A DNA stretch of 16,843 nt from contig JAVBQA010000053.1 of NCBI GenBank assembly GCA_031549325.1, forward strand, positions 1 through 16,843, read 5' to 3'. This DNA is from JAJDGF01 sp031549325. GTDB lineage: Bacteria; Bacillota; Clostridia; Christensenellales; Aristaeellaceae. The notes under the pieces were generated by a model that was not told where the DNA came from, did no database searches, and saw only the letters and a program-made list of their open reading frames with translations. The position numbers were made by a program, and so were the translations under genes. Positions 1 to 6,248 of the stretch are shown piece after piece; the stretch's first letter is position 1, and each line of letters begins with the position of its first letter.

Positions 1-75
1 AATCGGAGGTTCTTTGAGCAAGGAAGGCGCAGGAGCGGCAGCGAACGAGCCGACCATTGCGAAAAGAGGAATGGG
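1..75. other. Left edge of window, no gene called
   Basis: One plus-strand frame (starting at base 2) is open from the window edge and runs into the repeat element, stopping at TAA 146-148. It could be the C-terminal tail of a gene outside the window. It is too short and has no recognisable motif. I see no promoter or RNA gene here. Confidence 0.3.
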
Positions 76-289
76 CTGGGGGGACCATGCGCAAGGTCCC
101 CCCAGTGCTCTTTGGTTCTTTCTCACACTTGAGAAAGAACAAGTTTAATACATATCTATTTTTCAATAGAAAGAACAAGTTCGATTCATTTTCTTTCATA
201 AAGAAAATAGAAATCGGTTTTTACATGTCCTTTCTTCTCCGAGAAAGGACCAAAGAAGGCCAGGGGGGACTTGCGAAGGTCCCCCCTGG
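76..289 (+). repeat. MITE-like hairpin element, full copy A
   Basis: A chain of perfect or near-perfect hairpins with related ends in inverted orientation. In order: CTGGGGGGACC/GGTCCCCCCAG (76-86/95-105), GTTCTTTCTC/GAGAAAGAAC (115-124/131-140), TCTATT/AATAGA (155-160/165-170), ATTTTCTTT/AAAGAAAAT (188-196/200-208), GTCCTTTCT/AGAAAGGAC (227-235/242-250) and CCAGGGGGGAC/GTCCCCCCTGG (260-270/279-289). The outer 49 bases at each end (76-124 and the reverse complement of 241-289) have the same layout: G-run hairpin, then CTTTGG, then a CTTTCTC hairpin. They therefore behave as imperfect terminal inverted repeats around an AT-rich core. No transposase is encoded. Short open frames through it are by-products of the repeat. 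Related copies lie at 3721-3785 and from 16464. Confidence 0.75.
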
Positions 290-299
290 TACCCCCCTC

Positions 300-395
300 G
301 TCGCTTTTGGTACGACCCATAAGGTACCGGAAATCGACAATACCGATTTCCGGGGTACGGATTTGATGGCTGGCCGGCGGGGCCAAGCATGGGGA
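300..395 (-). repeat. Companion hairpin module of the element, copy A
   Basis: The core is the hairpin CCGGAAATCG (327-336) / CGATTTCCGG (344-353) with loop ACAATAC. It is flanked by GCTTTTGGTACGACCCA on one side and by a GGCTGGCCGGCGGGGC-type sequence on the other. The same module occurs at 3800-3880 (same strand) and at about 16365-16450 (opposite strand), always next to the G-run hairpin end of the MITE-like element, so the two travel together. Confidence 0.7.
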
Positions 396-416
396 CGACT
401 GGGCTGCCCGGCGGGG

Positions 417-482
417 CAAGGCCAGTGAAGGATCGGGCTGGCCGACGAGCAAGGCCAGTGAAAGATCGGGCAGGCCGACGGG
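417..482 (+). repeat. Tandem 33-bp repeat, two units
   Basis: Two adjacent 33-base units (417-449 and 450-482) share CAAGGCCAGTGAA, GATCGGGC and GGCCGACG, with a few substitutions. They form the tail of repeat block A. A related GATCGGGYTGG-type tail follows copy B near 3895-3998. Confidence 0.7.
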
Positions 483-489
483 GCTGTCG

Positions 490-545
490 AAAAACTGGGG
501 CTTTTGACAGCCCGAGGCGGCTTGTTCGCTGCAAACAAGCCGCCT
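490..545 (-). terminator. Bipartite terminator downstream of the TRAP permease gene
   Basis: Read on the minus strand, a perfect 12-bp stem (AGGCGGCTTGTT, arms 534-545 and 515-526, 7-base loop) is followed by a second hairpin GGGCT/AGCCC (509-513/498-502). Then come CAG and TTTTT (494-490). The first hairpin starts 18 bases past the TAA of the large permease gene. GGGCTGTC (481-488) can also pair with GACAGCCC (506-513), an alternative fold. It ends the transporter transcript. Confidence 0.8.
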
Positions 546-563
546 GAACGAGGGAAAAATGGA

Positions 564-1871
564 TTATTTTGCCGCGGTGAGCATGTTGGGCACCAGCATC
601 ACGAAGTTGGGCACGAAGGTGATCAGCACCAGCGCCACGACCATGACCGCGTACAGCGGCAGCATGTTTCTGGCGGTGCGCTCGATGGGCGTCTTGCCGA
701 TGGCGCACCCCACGAACAGCGCCGAGCCCACCGGCGGCGTGCACAGCCCGATCGCCAGGTTAAAGATCAGCATCACGCCGAAGTGGATCGGATCCATGCC
801 GAGCTGGCCCACGCACACCGGCATCAGGATGGGCGTCATGATCAGGATCAGCGGCGCCATGTCCATCACGCAGCCGAGCAGCAGCAGCAGCGCGTTGATG
901 AGCAGCAGCAGCACCACGCGGTTGTGGGACAGGCTGAGCAGCCCGGCGGTGATCGCCTCGGGAATCCGAAGCTCGATCATCATGTACGCGAACGCCTTGG
1001 ACGTGGCCAGCAGCGTCATCACGATGGCCAGCGTCTTGAGTGAGTTTTTGAGGATGCGCCCCATGGCGCTGATCCTGATCTCGCGGATGACGAAGAACGT
1101 GACGATGAACGCATACACGCAGGCGAACGCCGCCGACTCGGTCACCGTGCACAGCCCGGTGCTCACGCCGCCCATGATGATCACGATGGTGATCAGCGGG
1201 ATCACCGCGCGAAACAGCACGCGGGCGCGCTCGCCCCTGGGCACCGACACGCCGTGGGGATAGTTGCGCTTTTTGGTGAGGATGAAACAGCAGGCCATCA
1301 GCCCCAGCCCCAGCATGACGCCGGGCACCAGCCCGCCCATGAACAGCTTGCCGATGGACACGCCGCCCCCCGCGACCAGCGCGAAGATGACCATGTTGTG
1401 GCTGGGCGGGATCAGCACGCCCTGGCAGGCCGAGGTGACGGTCAGGCCCACGGCGAAGTCCTCGTCGTAGCCCTGCTTGACCATCATCGGGATCACGACC
1501 GAGCCCAGCGAGGACACGTCGGCCACGGCCGAGCCGGAGATGCCGCCGAAAAACATCGAGTCGATGCAGTTCACCATCGCCAGGCCGCCGGGCATCCAGC
1601 CGACCAGCAGGTTGGCCAGGTCGATCAGCCGGTTGCTGATGCCCCCGGCGCCCATGATCTCGCCCGCGATGATGAAAAACGGAATGGACAGCAGCGACAG
1701 CGAGTCCACGCCGCGCAGCATGTTGTTGACCAGCGCGGACATGCCCGTGCCGTTGGCGACGGCGCTGGCGATGGACGCGAACAGCAGCGAAAACGCCACC
1801 GGAACCTTGAGCAGCATCAGCACGACGAACGTGCCGATCAAAAGGCCCCCCGCCAGCGTGGATTGATCCAT
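564..1871 (-). CDS. dctM: TRAP transporter large permease (DctM family)
   Basis: A membrane protein of 435 residues, the usual family length, forming the ion-coupled translocation channel of a tripartite ATP-independent periplasmic (TRAP) transporter. It has about a dozen hydrophobic segments. Family motifs visible are LLSIPFFIIAGEIM (about 60-73), FFGGISGSAVADVSSLG (107-123) and IPPSHNMVIFA (154-164). The ATG at 1871 overlaps the TGA of the small permease gene (TGATG), so translation is probably coupled. A GTG one codon upstream (1874) is an alternative start; GGAGG lies 7 bases before the GTG and 10 before the ATG. It is the last gene of the operon, followed by a bipartite terminator. The substrate is inferred from the neighbouring genes to be a hexuronate or a short oligogalacturonide; the permease sequence itself does not show it. 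Confidence 0.93.
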   Translation of the reverse strand: MDQSTLAGGLLIGTFVVLMLLKVPVAFSLLFASIASAVANGTGMSALVNNMLRGVDSLSLLSIPFFIIAGEIMGAGGISNRLIDLANLLVGWMPGGLAMVNCIDSMFFGGISGSAVADVSSLGSVVIPMMVKQGYDEDFAVGLTVTSACQGVLIPPSHNMVIFALVAGGGVSIGKLFMGGLVPGVMLGLGLMACCFILTKKRNYPHGVSVPRGERARVLFRAVIPLITIVIIMGGVSTGLCTVTESAAFACVYAFIVTFFVIREIRISAMGRILKNSLKTLAIVMTLLATSKAFAYMMIELRIPEAITAGLLSLSHNRVVLLLLINALLLLLGCVMDMAPLILIMTPILMPVCVGQLGMDPIHFGVMLIFNLAIGLCTPPVGSALFVGCAIGKTPIERTARNMLPLYAVMVVALVLITFVPNFVMLVPNMLTAAK

Positions 1872-2410
1872 CACGCGCTCACCTCCCCGGCTTCGTCTTC
1901 CTCGGGCTGTTCATAGAGCTTGTCGCCGTCCCGCCTGTTCACGCCGGTCAAAAACAGGATCGAGTCGAACACGATCACCGCGCCCGCCACCGGAATGGGC
2001 ACGAACTGCACCCAGTACCGAAGCCCCGTCATGGGCAGCACGCCCGGGCGGCCCATCAGCTTGAGCACGTAGCTTCCGCCCTGCCAGAGCATGAACACGC
2101 CGCACAGCAGGATGATGAAATCGATCAGAAAGTCCAGCGCCCTTTGCGCCCGCCCGTCCTTGGGGAGCAGGTTGAAAATCACGCTGACCGACACGTGCAG
2201 CTTGTCCCGAACGCCCATGCTGCACGAGAGGAACGCGAACAGGCCCACCATCAGCTTGGGCACTTCCTCGGCCCAGCCAAACCCCTTGCCGAAAACGCGC
2301 AGCGCCGCGGTCATGGTCACGATCAGCACCATCACCAGAATCGCAGCGTCCGCCAAAAAGAGCATGATTTTGTGGATCACCCGGTCAATCTTCCGGAGCG
2401 TTTGGGCCAT
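1871..2410 (-). CDS. dctQ: TRAP transporter small permease (DctQ family)
   Basis: This 179-residue protein has four predicted membrane segments (about 15-38, 52-66, 92-110, 132-155), the usual DctQ topology. The conserved motif WAEEVPKLM (46-54) opens segment 2. DctQ pairs with DctM in the membrane and is needed for transport. The start at 2410 is chosen because it gives the normal N-terminus (MAQTLRKIDR) and is preceded by a GGGGGG-type ribosome binding site. A longer frame upstream (to 2527) would translate the intercistronic hairpin and looks false. The acidic C-terminus ends EDEAGEVSA. The gene sits 138 bases after the binding-protein gene and overlaps dctM by one base. Confidence 0.92.
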   Translation of the reverse strand: MAQTLRKIDRVIHKIMLFLADAAILVMVLIVTMTAALRVFGKGFGWAEEVPKLMVGLFAFLSCSMGVRDKLHVSVSVIFNLLPKDGRAQRALDFLIDFIILLCGVFMLWQGGSYVLKLMGRPGVLPMTGLRYWVQFVPIPVAGAVIVFDSILFLTGVNRRDGDKLYEQPEEDEAGEVSA

Positions 2411-2497
2411 AGGCAAAGTCCCCCCTTCATTCCGCGCCCGCGCGGGATGCTCAACAGATCCATGGGACCTGAGAAAATCCCGCCGTCGCTGCCGATG

Positions 2498-2539
2498 CGC
2501 CGACAGGCTCTGCGCCCGCGGGCGCAAAGCCTGTCGGCG
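2498..2539 (-). promoter_or_regulatory. Intercistronic stem-loop between dctP and dctQ
   Basis: CGCCGACAGGCT (2498-2509) pairs perfectly with AGCCTGTCGGCG (2528-2539). TGCGCCC (2511-2517) pairs with GGGCGCA (2520-2526). Only one C/A mismatch interrupts a stem of about 20 bp. No T-run follows on the minus strand, so it is not a full terminator. In binding-protein operons, hairpins at this place often protect the upstream mRNA or attenuate transcription, so that binding protein outnumbers permease. That role is inferred here. Confidence 0.7.
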
Positions 2540-2548
2540 GCCGGGCGG

Positions 2549-3535
2549 TTAGCCCTGCGCCTTGATCTGCTCGATCACGTCGGCGAAGTCCTTGCCGAAC
2601 TCGTCATACAGCGGCTGCACGGTCGCCTGGAACTCGGCGAACGCCTCGGGGGTCAGCTCGATGACCTGCACGCCGCCCGCCACGACCTTCTCCTCGGACT
2701 CCTTTTCGCGCTCGGCCCACTTTTGAATCTCGAACTCCTGGGTGGCCTTGGCGCACTCCTTGATGATCTGCACGTCCGCCGGATCCAGCGTGTTCAGAAC
2801 GTCTTCGGAGGCCAGCAGCACCTCGGGCACGCGGGTGTGGTTGTCCAGGATGTAGTACTTGGCCGCCTCATAGTCGCCCTTGGACTCGTAGGTGGGCCAG
2901 TTGTTCTCCGCGCCGTCGATCATGCCGGTGGTGATGGAGGAATACACGTCGTTCGGGCCGATGCCGGTGACCGGCGTGCCGCCCAGCAGCTCCACCAGGC
3001 GCTTCATCATGGCGTTGTCCTGCATGCGGATCTTCAGGCCCGCGATGTCCTTCACGCTGTGCACTTCCTTGGTCAGGTAGAAGCAGCGGCTGCCCGAGTC
3101 GTAGTAGCACAGGCCGACCAGGCCCGAGCCCGAGCTCTGAATGCCCTCCAGCATGCCCTGGCCCACTTCGCCGTTGAGCACCTTCCACATGTGTTCCTTG
3201 CTGTTGTACAGGTAGGGCATCTGGATGGCGTTGATGGAGGGCACGAAGTTGGCCACCGGGGAGGCCGACACGCGCGCGAACGCCAAATCGCCCGCCTGCA
3301 TGGCGGCGATGGAGTCCGGCTCGGCGCCGTACAGGCTGCCGTTGGCAAACACTTCGATCTTCACGCGGCCTTCGGTCTTTTCCTCGACCAGGCGCGCAAA
3401 CTCCTGATCGGCCAGGGTGGTCGGATAGCCCTCCACGTGAACCTCGGCGAGCTTCAGCGTGGTGGCCGCGGAGGCGGAGGCGGCAAAGGACAGCGCCAGG
3501 ATCAGGACCAGAACCAGGGACAACAGTTTCTTCAT
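2549..3535 (-). CDS. dctP: TRAP transporter substrate-binding protein (DctP family)
   Basis: This 328-residue extracytoplasmic protein binds the substrate and delivers it to DctQM. Residues 1-23 are a signal peptide: MKK, a hydrophobic core, then SFAASASA with a signal peptidase I type cleavage site. DctP features include GLKIRMQDN (167-174), whose Arg170 is in the position that binds the substrate carboxylate. A second one is MIDGAENNWPTY (205-216), a pattern I associate with DctPs beside uronate genes. The start at 3535 follows GGAGGAG at good spacing; an upstream in-frame start would add 20 residues before the signal peptide. There is no lipobox cysteine, which is odd for a single-membrane Firmicute. 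It is the first TRAP gene after the repeat block, about 700 bases from the cupin gene. Confidence 0.94.
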   Translation of the reverse strand: MKKLLSLVLVLILALSFAASASAATTLKLAEVHVEGYPTTLADQEFARLVEEKTEGRVKIEVFANGSLYGAEPDSIAAMQAGDLAFARVSASPVANFVPSINAIQMPYLYNSKEHMWKVLNGEVGQGMLEGIQSSGSGLVGLCYYDSGSRCFYLTKEVHSVKDIAGLKIRMQDNAMMKRLVELLGGTPVTGIGPNDVYSSITTGMIDGAENNWPTYESKGDYEAAKYYILDNHTRVPEVLLASEDVLNTLDPADVQIIKECAKATQEFEIQKWAEREKESEEKVVAGGVQVIELTPEAFAEFQATVQPLYDEFGKDFADVIEQIKAQG

Positions 3536-3575
3536 GGGGTCTCCTCCTTCGATTGTTTTGGGTCCGTGGTTATCG

Positions 3576-3591
3576 AACCGCTTGCGCGGTT
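3576..3591 (-). promoter_or_regulatory. Short palindrome in the dctP leader (possible operator)
   Basis: AACCGC (3576-3581) and GCGGTT (3586-3591) form a 16-base palindrome with a 4-base centre, about 40 bases upstream of the dctP start. It could be an operator or a small RNA hairpin. I could not find a convincing -35/-10 pair for a separate dctP promoter. It does not resemble the TTCAT-N4-ATGAA sites upstream of the IclR gene. Confidence 0.3.
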
Positions 3592-3720
3592 GCACCCAAT
3601 CACGCCCATGGGATCGCGGGCGGGCGGCTGGATCATCGCGCTGCCTCCCCGGCCGGGCTTGATGATCCCTTGTGTTTCCTGCATGAACCCGATGCGCGCT
3701 TTGCGCTTCGGGCCGATCAT

Positions 3721-3880
3721 GTTCTTTCTCAAGTGTGAGAAAGAACCAAAGAGCACTGGGGGGATCTTGCGCATGATCCCCCCAGCCCCCCCTTCAAGCG
3801 CTTTTGGTACGACCCACAAGGTACCGGAAATCGACAATACCGATTTCCGGGGGACGGATTGGATGGCCGGCCGGCGGGGC
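3721..3880 (-). repeat. Solo-end copy B of the hairpin element plus companion module
   Basis: Three hairpins shared with copies A and C: GTTCTTTCTC/GAGAAAGAAC (3721-3730/3737-3746), CTGGGGGGATC/GATCCCCCCAG (3756-3766/3775-3785) and CCGGAAATCG/CGATTTCCGG (3824-3833/3841-3850), then GGCCGGCCGGCGGGGC. On the minus strand the order and spacing match copy C closely. The AT-rich core and the second end are missing: similarity stops just past the GAGAAAGAAC arm. It lies between the cupin gene and dctP, inside what otherwise looks like one operon. Confidence 0.75.
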
Positions 3881-3894
3881 AAAGTCTGTGGATG

Positions 3895-3998
3895 ATCGGG
3901 TTGGTCGTGAGGCGAAGCGTGCAAGATCGGGCTGAGTGGAGGGACAGAGCATGGGAAGCATCGGGTTGGTCGTGAGGCTATGCATGCAAGATCGGGCT
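3895..3998 (+). repeat. 39-bp direct repeat, two copies
   Basis: ATCGGGTTGGTCGTGAGGC, then a variable stretch and GCAAGATCGGGCT, occurs at 3895-3933 and again at 3960-3998 with a few substitutions (period 65 bases). It belongs to the tail of repeat block B and is related to the GATCGGGC repeats at 417-482. Between this repeat and the tandem array (3999-4080) there are only small hairpins: GCTCGC/GCGAGC near 3996-4010 and a CCGGGG/CCCCGG stem at 4056-4078. Confidence 0.6.
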
Positions 3999-4080
3999 CG
4001 CTGGGCGAGCGGAAAAATGAGTGAAATGTCGGGTGCTGCGCGCGTTGGGGGCTGGCCGGGGGCGAAGAGCCGCCCCGGTG

Positions 4081-4260
4081 TCAAATGAAGCCCTGACGCT
4101 ATGTGAAGCCCTGACGCTATGTGAAGTCCTGGCGCTATGTGAAGTCCCGGCGCTATGTGAAGTCCCGGCGCTATGTGTAGTCCTGGCGCTATGTGAAGTC
4201 CTGGCGCTAAATGAAGTCCCGGCGCTAAATGAAGTCCTGGCGCTAAATGAAGTCCTGGCG
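4081..4260 (-). repeat. 18-bp tandem array made from the 3' end of the cupin gene (10 units)
   Basis: Ten contiguous 18-base units run from 4260 down to 4081 with no spacers. On the minus strand the unit reads CGC CAG GAC TTC ATT TAG. The first unit (4260-4243) is the real end of the cupin gene, Arg-Gln-Asp-Phe-Ile-stop. The other nine are downstream copies and each keeps the stop codon: eight TAG, and TGA in the last unit. Substitutions cluster: units 2-3 keep ATT, units 4-9 have ACA, and units 9-10 share GGC in place of GAC. This fits stepwise duplication by slippage or unequal exchange. Because 18 is a multiple of 3, the array also leaves several other frames open, which produces false repetitive ORFs. 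Confidence 0.9.
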
Positions 4261-4572
4261 CGCCGGGGTGAACACGTCCACCAGCGTGCCCGCCGCCAGG
4301 CACAGCGTGCCGTGGGGCAGGCCGCCGGGCACGGTGACCGCGTCGCCCGGGCCGATCTCGACCGATTCGTCCAGCACGGTGTAGCGGAAGCGGCCCGACC
4401 GCACGTAGCTGCACTGGGCGTGGGGGTGGCTGTGGGTGGCACCCACCGCGCCCGCCAGGAAGCGCACCTCCACCACCATCATCCGCTCGTCGTGGCTGAG
4501 CACCTTGCGCGCCACGCCGCCGCCCAGCTCGGTCAGCGGCTGCTCGTCGTTGTAGGCCACGGCGAACCTCAT
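4243..4572 (-). CDS. kdgF: Cupin, KdgF-like uronate-processing protein
   Basis: A single-domain cupin of 109 residues, the size of KdgF. KdgF speeds conversion of 4,5-unsaturated uronates to the linear keto form used by KduI. Cupin motif 1 is GATHSHPHAQCSYVRSG (44-60), with probable metal ligands His47, His49 and Gln53. Motif 2 is PGGLPHGTLCL (82-92), with His87. The C-terminus TPARQDFI matches the (R/Q)EDFL-like ending common in KdgF-like cupins. The ATG at 4572 overlaps the TGA of uxaA (ATGA), implying coupled translation. The stop codon lies in the first unit of an 18-bp tandem array. Many small cupins look alike, so the exact activity rests partly on neighbours. It acts in the cytoplasm. 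Confidence 0.8.
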   Translation of the reverse strand: MRFAVAYNDEQPLTELGGGVARKVLSHDERMMVVEVRFLAGAVGATHSHPHAQCSYVRSGRFRYTVLDESVEIGPGDAVTVPGGLPHGTLCLAAGTLVDVFTPARQDFI

Positions 4573-6032
4573 ACCGTCACCCCGTCCTTCCAGATCGCGA
4601 TCTCGCGGTAGCCATTGCGCTCGTTTTGGGCCGGTTCGCCGCTGGCCACGCGCAGCGCCAGCGCCTTCAGCCGCTCGGCGGCCTCGTCCATGGGCAGCCC
4701 GGACAGCAGCTGGCCCGCGTCAAAATCGATCCAGTGGCGCTTCCTTTCGGCCATTTCCGAGTTGGTGGCCAGCTTGAGCGTGGGCACCGGCGCGCCCATC
4801 GGCGTGCCCCGCCCGGTGGTGAACAGGATCAGGTGGCAGTGGCTGGCCATCAGCGCGGTGATCGCGCAGCCGTCGTTGCCCGGGCCGTACAGCAGGTTCA
4901 GCCCGGGGGTTCTGGCGGGCTCGGCATAGCCCAGCACATCCACCACCGGGCCCGCGCCGCCCTTCTGGGTGCAGCCCAGGCTCTTGTCCTCCAGCGTGGT
5001 GATGCCGCCCTGCTTGTTGCCGGGCGACGGGTTCTCATAGACCACCTGGCCGTGCGCGATGAAGTATTCCTTGTAGCCGTTGATCATGCGCACCGTCTTG
5101 TCGAAAACGCGCTCGTCCGCGCAGCGGTTCATCAGGATCGTCTCCGCGCCGAACATCTCGGGCACCTCGGTCAGCACAGACGTGCCGCCCGCCGCGCACA
5201 GCCGGTCGGAAAACGCGCCCAGCAGCGGGTTGGCCGTGATGCCGGAAAACCCGTCGCTGCCGCCGCACTTGAGCCCGACGACCAGCTTGGAGATCGGCTG
5301 CTCGCAGCGCGCGTCGCTCCCCATGGATTCCACGATCTGCCCGATCAGCGACAGGCCCGCGTGCAGCTCGTCCCCCACCTCCTGGGTGGTGAGAAACTTC
5401 ACCCGGCGCTCGTCCACATCGCCCAGCATGGGCTTGAAAACGCCCAGGTGGTTGTTCTCGCAGCCCAGGGACAGCACCAGCGCGCCGCCCGCGTTGGGGC
5501 TTTTCACCATGGCGGCCAGCAGCTTCTGCGTGTTTTTCAGGTCGTCCCCCATCTGGCTGCAGCCGTAGGGGTGCGGAAAACAGAACACGCCGTCGGTCCG
5601 GCCCGCGAATTTCTCGTTGGCCAGGGCGCACAGGCGCTCCGCGGTCTTGTTCACGCAGGCCACCGTGGTCACAATCCAGATCTCGTTGCGGACGCCCACC
5701 CGCCCGTCCGGCCGCGGATAGCCCATGAAGCTGCCGGAAAACGGACGCGCCTGGGGCAGCCGCGCCGGCTCGTACCTGTAGGCCAGCGTGCCGTCCAGAT
5801 TGGTCGCCACGTTGTGCGTGTGCACCCAGTCGCCCGGCGCGATGTCCAGCGTCGCATGCCCGATGGGGAACGCGTACTTGATCACGTTCTGACCCTTCGG
5901 GATGCGCCTGAGCGCGATCTTGTGGCCGGCGGGGATGTCCTCACGGGCGGTCACGCCCAGCACTTCCTCGCCCTTGGCGATCGCCCGCAGCGCCACGGCC
6001 ACGTCGTCGCCCGGATGGATGCGCAGCGCCAT
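4569..6032 (-). CDS. uxaA: Altronate dehydratase (UxaA family)
   Basis: A full-length protein (487 residues) predicted to dehydrate D-altronate to 2-keto-3-deoxygluconate (KDG) in galacturonate breakdown. The N-terminal SAF domain (about 11-76) ends in GDWVHTHN. The catalytic part has RVGVRNEIWIVTTVACVN (111-128), PYGCSQMGDD (155-164), LGCENNHLG (189-197) and KCGGSDGFSGITANP (255-269), all characteristic of the UxaA/GarD family. The start at 6032 follows GGAGG at 7 bases. GarD (galactarate dehydratase) is a close relative, but the company of KdgK, KdgA and KduI favours altronate. UxaB and UxaC, which make altronate, are not in the window. It is separated from kduI by 216 bases of hairpins and an AT-rich patch, and may have its own promoter. 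Confidence 0.92.
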   Translation of the reverse strand: MALRIHPGDDVAVALRAIAKGEEVLGVTAREDIPAGHKIALRRIPKGQNVIKYAFPIGHATLDIAPGDWVHTHNVATNLDGTLAYRYEPARLPQARPFSGSFMGYPRPDGRVGVRNEIWIVTTVACVNKTAERLCALANEKFAGRTDGVFCFPHPYGCSQMGDDLKNTQKLLAAMVKSPNAGGALVLSLGCENNHLGVFKPMLGDVDERRVKFLTTQEVGDELHAGLSLIGQIVESMGSDARCEQPISKLVVGLKCGGSDGFSGITANPLLGAFSDRLCAAGGTSVLTEVPEMFGAETILMNRCADERVFDKTVRMINGYKEYFIAHGQVVYENPSPGNKQGGITTLEDKSLGCTQKGGAGPVVDVLGYAEPARTPGLNLLYGPGNDGCAITALMASHCHLILFTTGRGTPMGAPVPTLKLATNSEMAERKRHWIDFDAGQLLSGLPMDEAAERLKALALRVASGEPAQNERNGYREIAIWKDGVTV

Positions 6033-6058
6033 GTGGGTGCCTCCTCATGGGGGGGACG

Positions 6059-6110
6059 CTTAGGGACGCTGCCCCTAAGAACCCCGCTCAAGGGACAATG
6101 TCCCTTGAGC
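6059..6110. repeat. Pair of GC-rich hairpins upstream of uxaA
   Basis: CTTAGGG/CCCTAAG (6059-6065/6073-6079) and GCTCAAGGGAC/GTCCCTTGAGC (6086-6096/6100-6110, AAT loop). These resemble dispersed hairpins common in Clostridia. They lie in the uxaA leader on the minus strand, with no T-run after either, so terminator function is doubtful. Confidence 0.55.
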
Positions 6111-6125
6111 ATCCCGTCTTATTTA

Positions 6126-6146
6126 AATATCAGGAAAAATGATATT
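6126..6146 (-). promoter_or_regulatory. AT-rich palindrome, candidate uxaA operator/promoter region
   Basis: AATATCA (6126-6132) and TGATATT (6140-6146) form a perfect inverted repeat with a 7-base centre. It is in the only AT-rich stretch (about 6118-6148) of an otherwise very GC-rich gap between kduI and uxaA. Its place about 95 bases upstream of uxaA would suit an operator for a uxaA-kdgF transcript. No clean -35/-10 pair is visible. On the minus strand the stem is followed by TAAATAAG rather than a T-run. Confidence 0.4.
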
Positions 6147-6180
6147 CACCCTTGCCGGGGTCCAGGGCCTCAGGCCCCGG

Positions 6181-6203
6181 GCGGGGCGCAGGGGCGGAGC
6201 CCC
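6181..6203. repeat. 23-bp dispersed repeat, copy 1
   Basis: GCGGGGCGCAGGGGCGGAG followed by CCCC. Identical over 23 bases to 10198-10220. It contains the hairpin GGGGC-GGA-GCCCC. Both copies lie just downstream of a minus-strand gene. Confidence 0.6.
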
Positions 6204-6206
6204 GCG

Positions 6207-6247
6207 TCGTTCCCCCGCGTTCCCCCCGCATCGTTCCCCCGCGTTCC
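6207..6247. repeat. 17-bp direct repeat at the 3' end of kduI
   Basis: TCGTTCCCCCGCGTTCC occurs at 6207-6223 and 6231-6247 (period 24). The second copy ends two bases before the kduI stop codon. This is a second example here of short tandem duplication just after a gene end. Confidence 0.5.
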
Positions 6248-6248
6248 G

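Noticed and set aside
57..428. Small proteins with KVPPVLFGSFSHLRKN-like sequence in the repeat copies (also near 3532-3924 and 16412-16804)
   Set aside because: The frames simply translate the hairpins of the dispersed element. The same words appear wherever the repeat occurs, with no start signals.
3574..3600. Catabolite-repression (cre) site upstream of dctP
   Set aside because: Only the first half (TGCAACCG) fits the cre consensus; the second half does not.
3996..4020. Terminator at the GCTCGC/GCGAGC hairpin followed by GGAAAAATGA on the plus strand
   Set aside because: On the minus strand, where the genes are, the T-run precedes the hairpin and does not follow it. On the plus strand the tail is A-rich.
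4081..4260. CRISPR array
   Set aside because: The units are 18 bp and directly contiguous, with no spacers, and derive from the adjacent gene end. No cas gene is present.
3532..4442. Repetitive proteins (such as runs of APGLHI or ARTSHS) across the 18-bp array and repeat block
   Set aside because: They come from out-of-frame reading of the array and hairpin element; no ribosome site or family supports them. The in-frame product is the cupin with its stop in the first unit.
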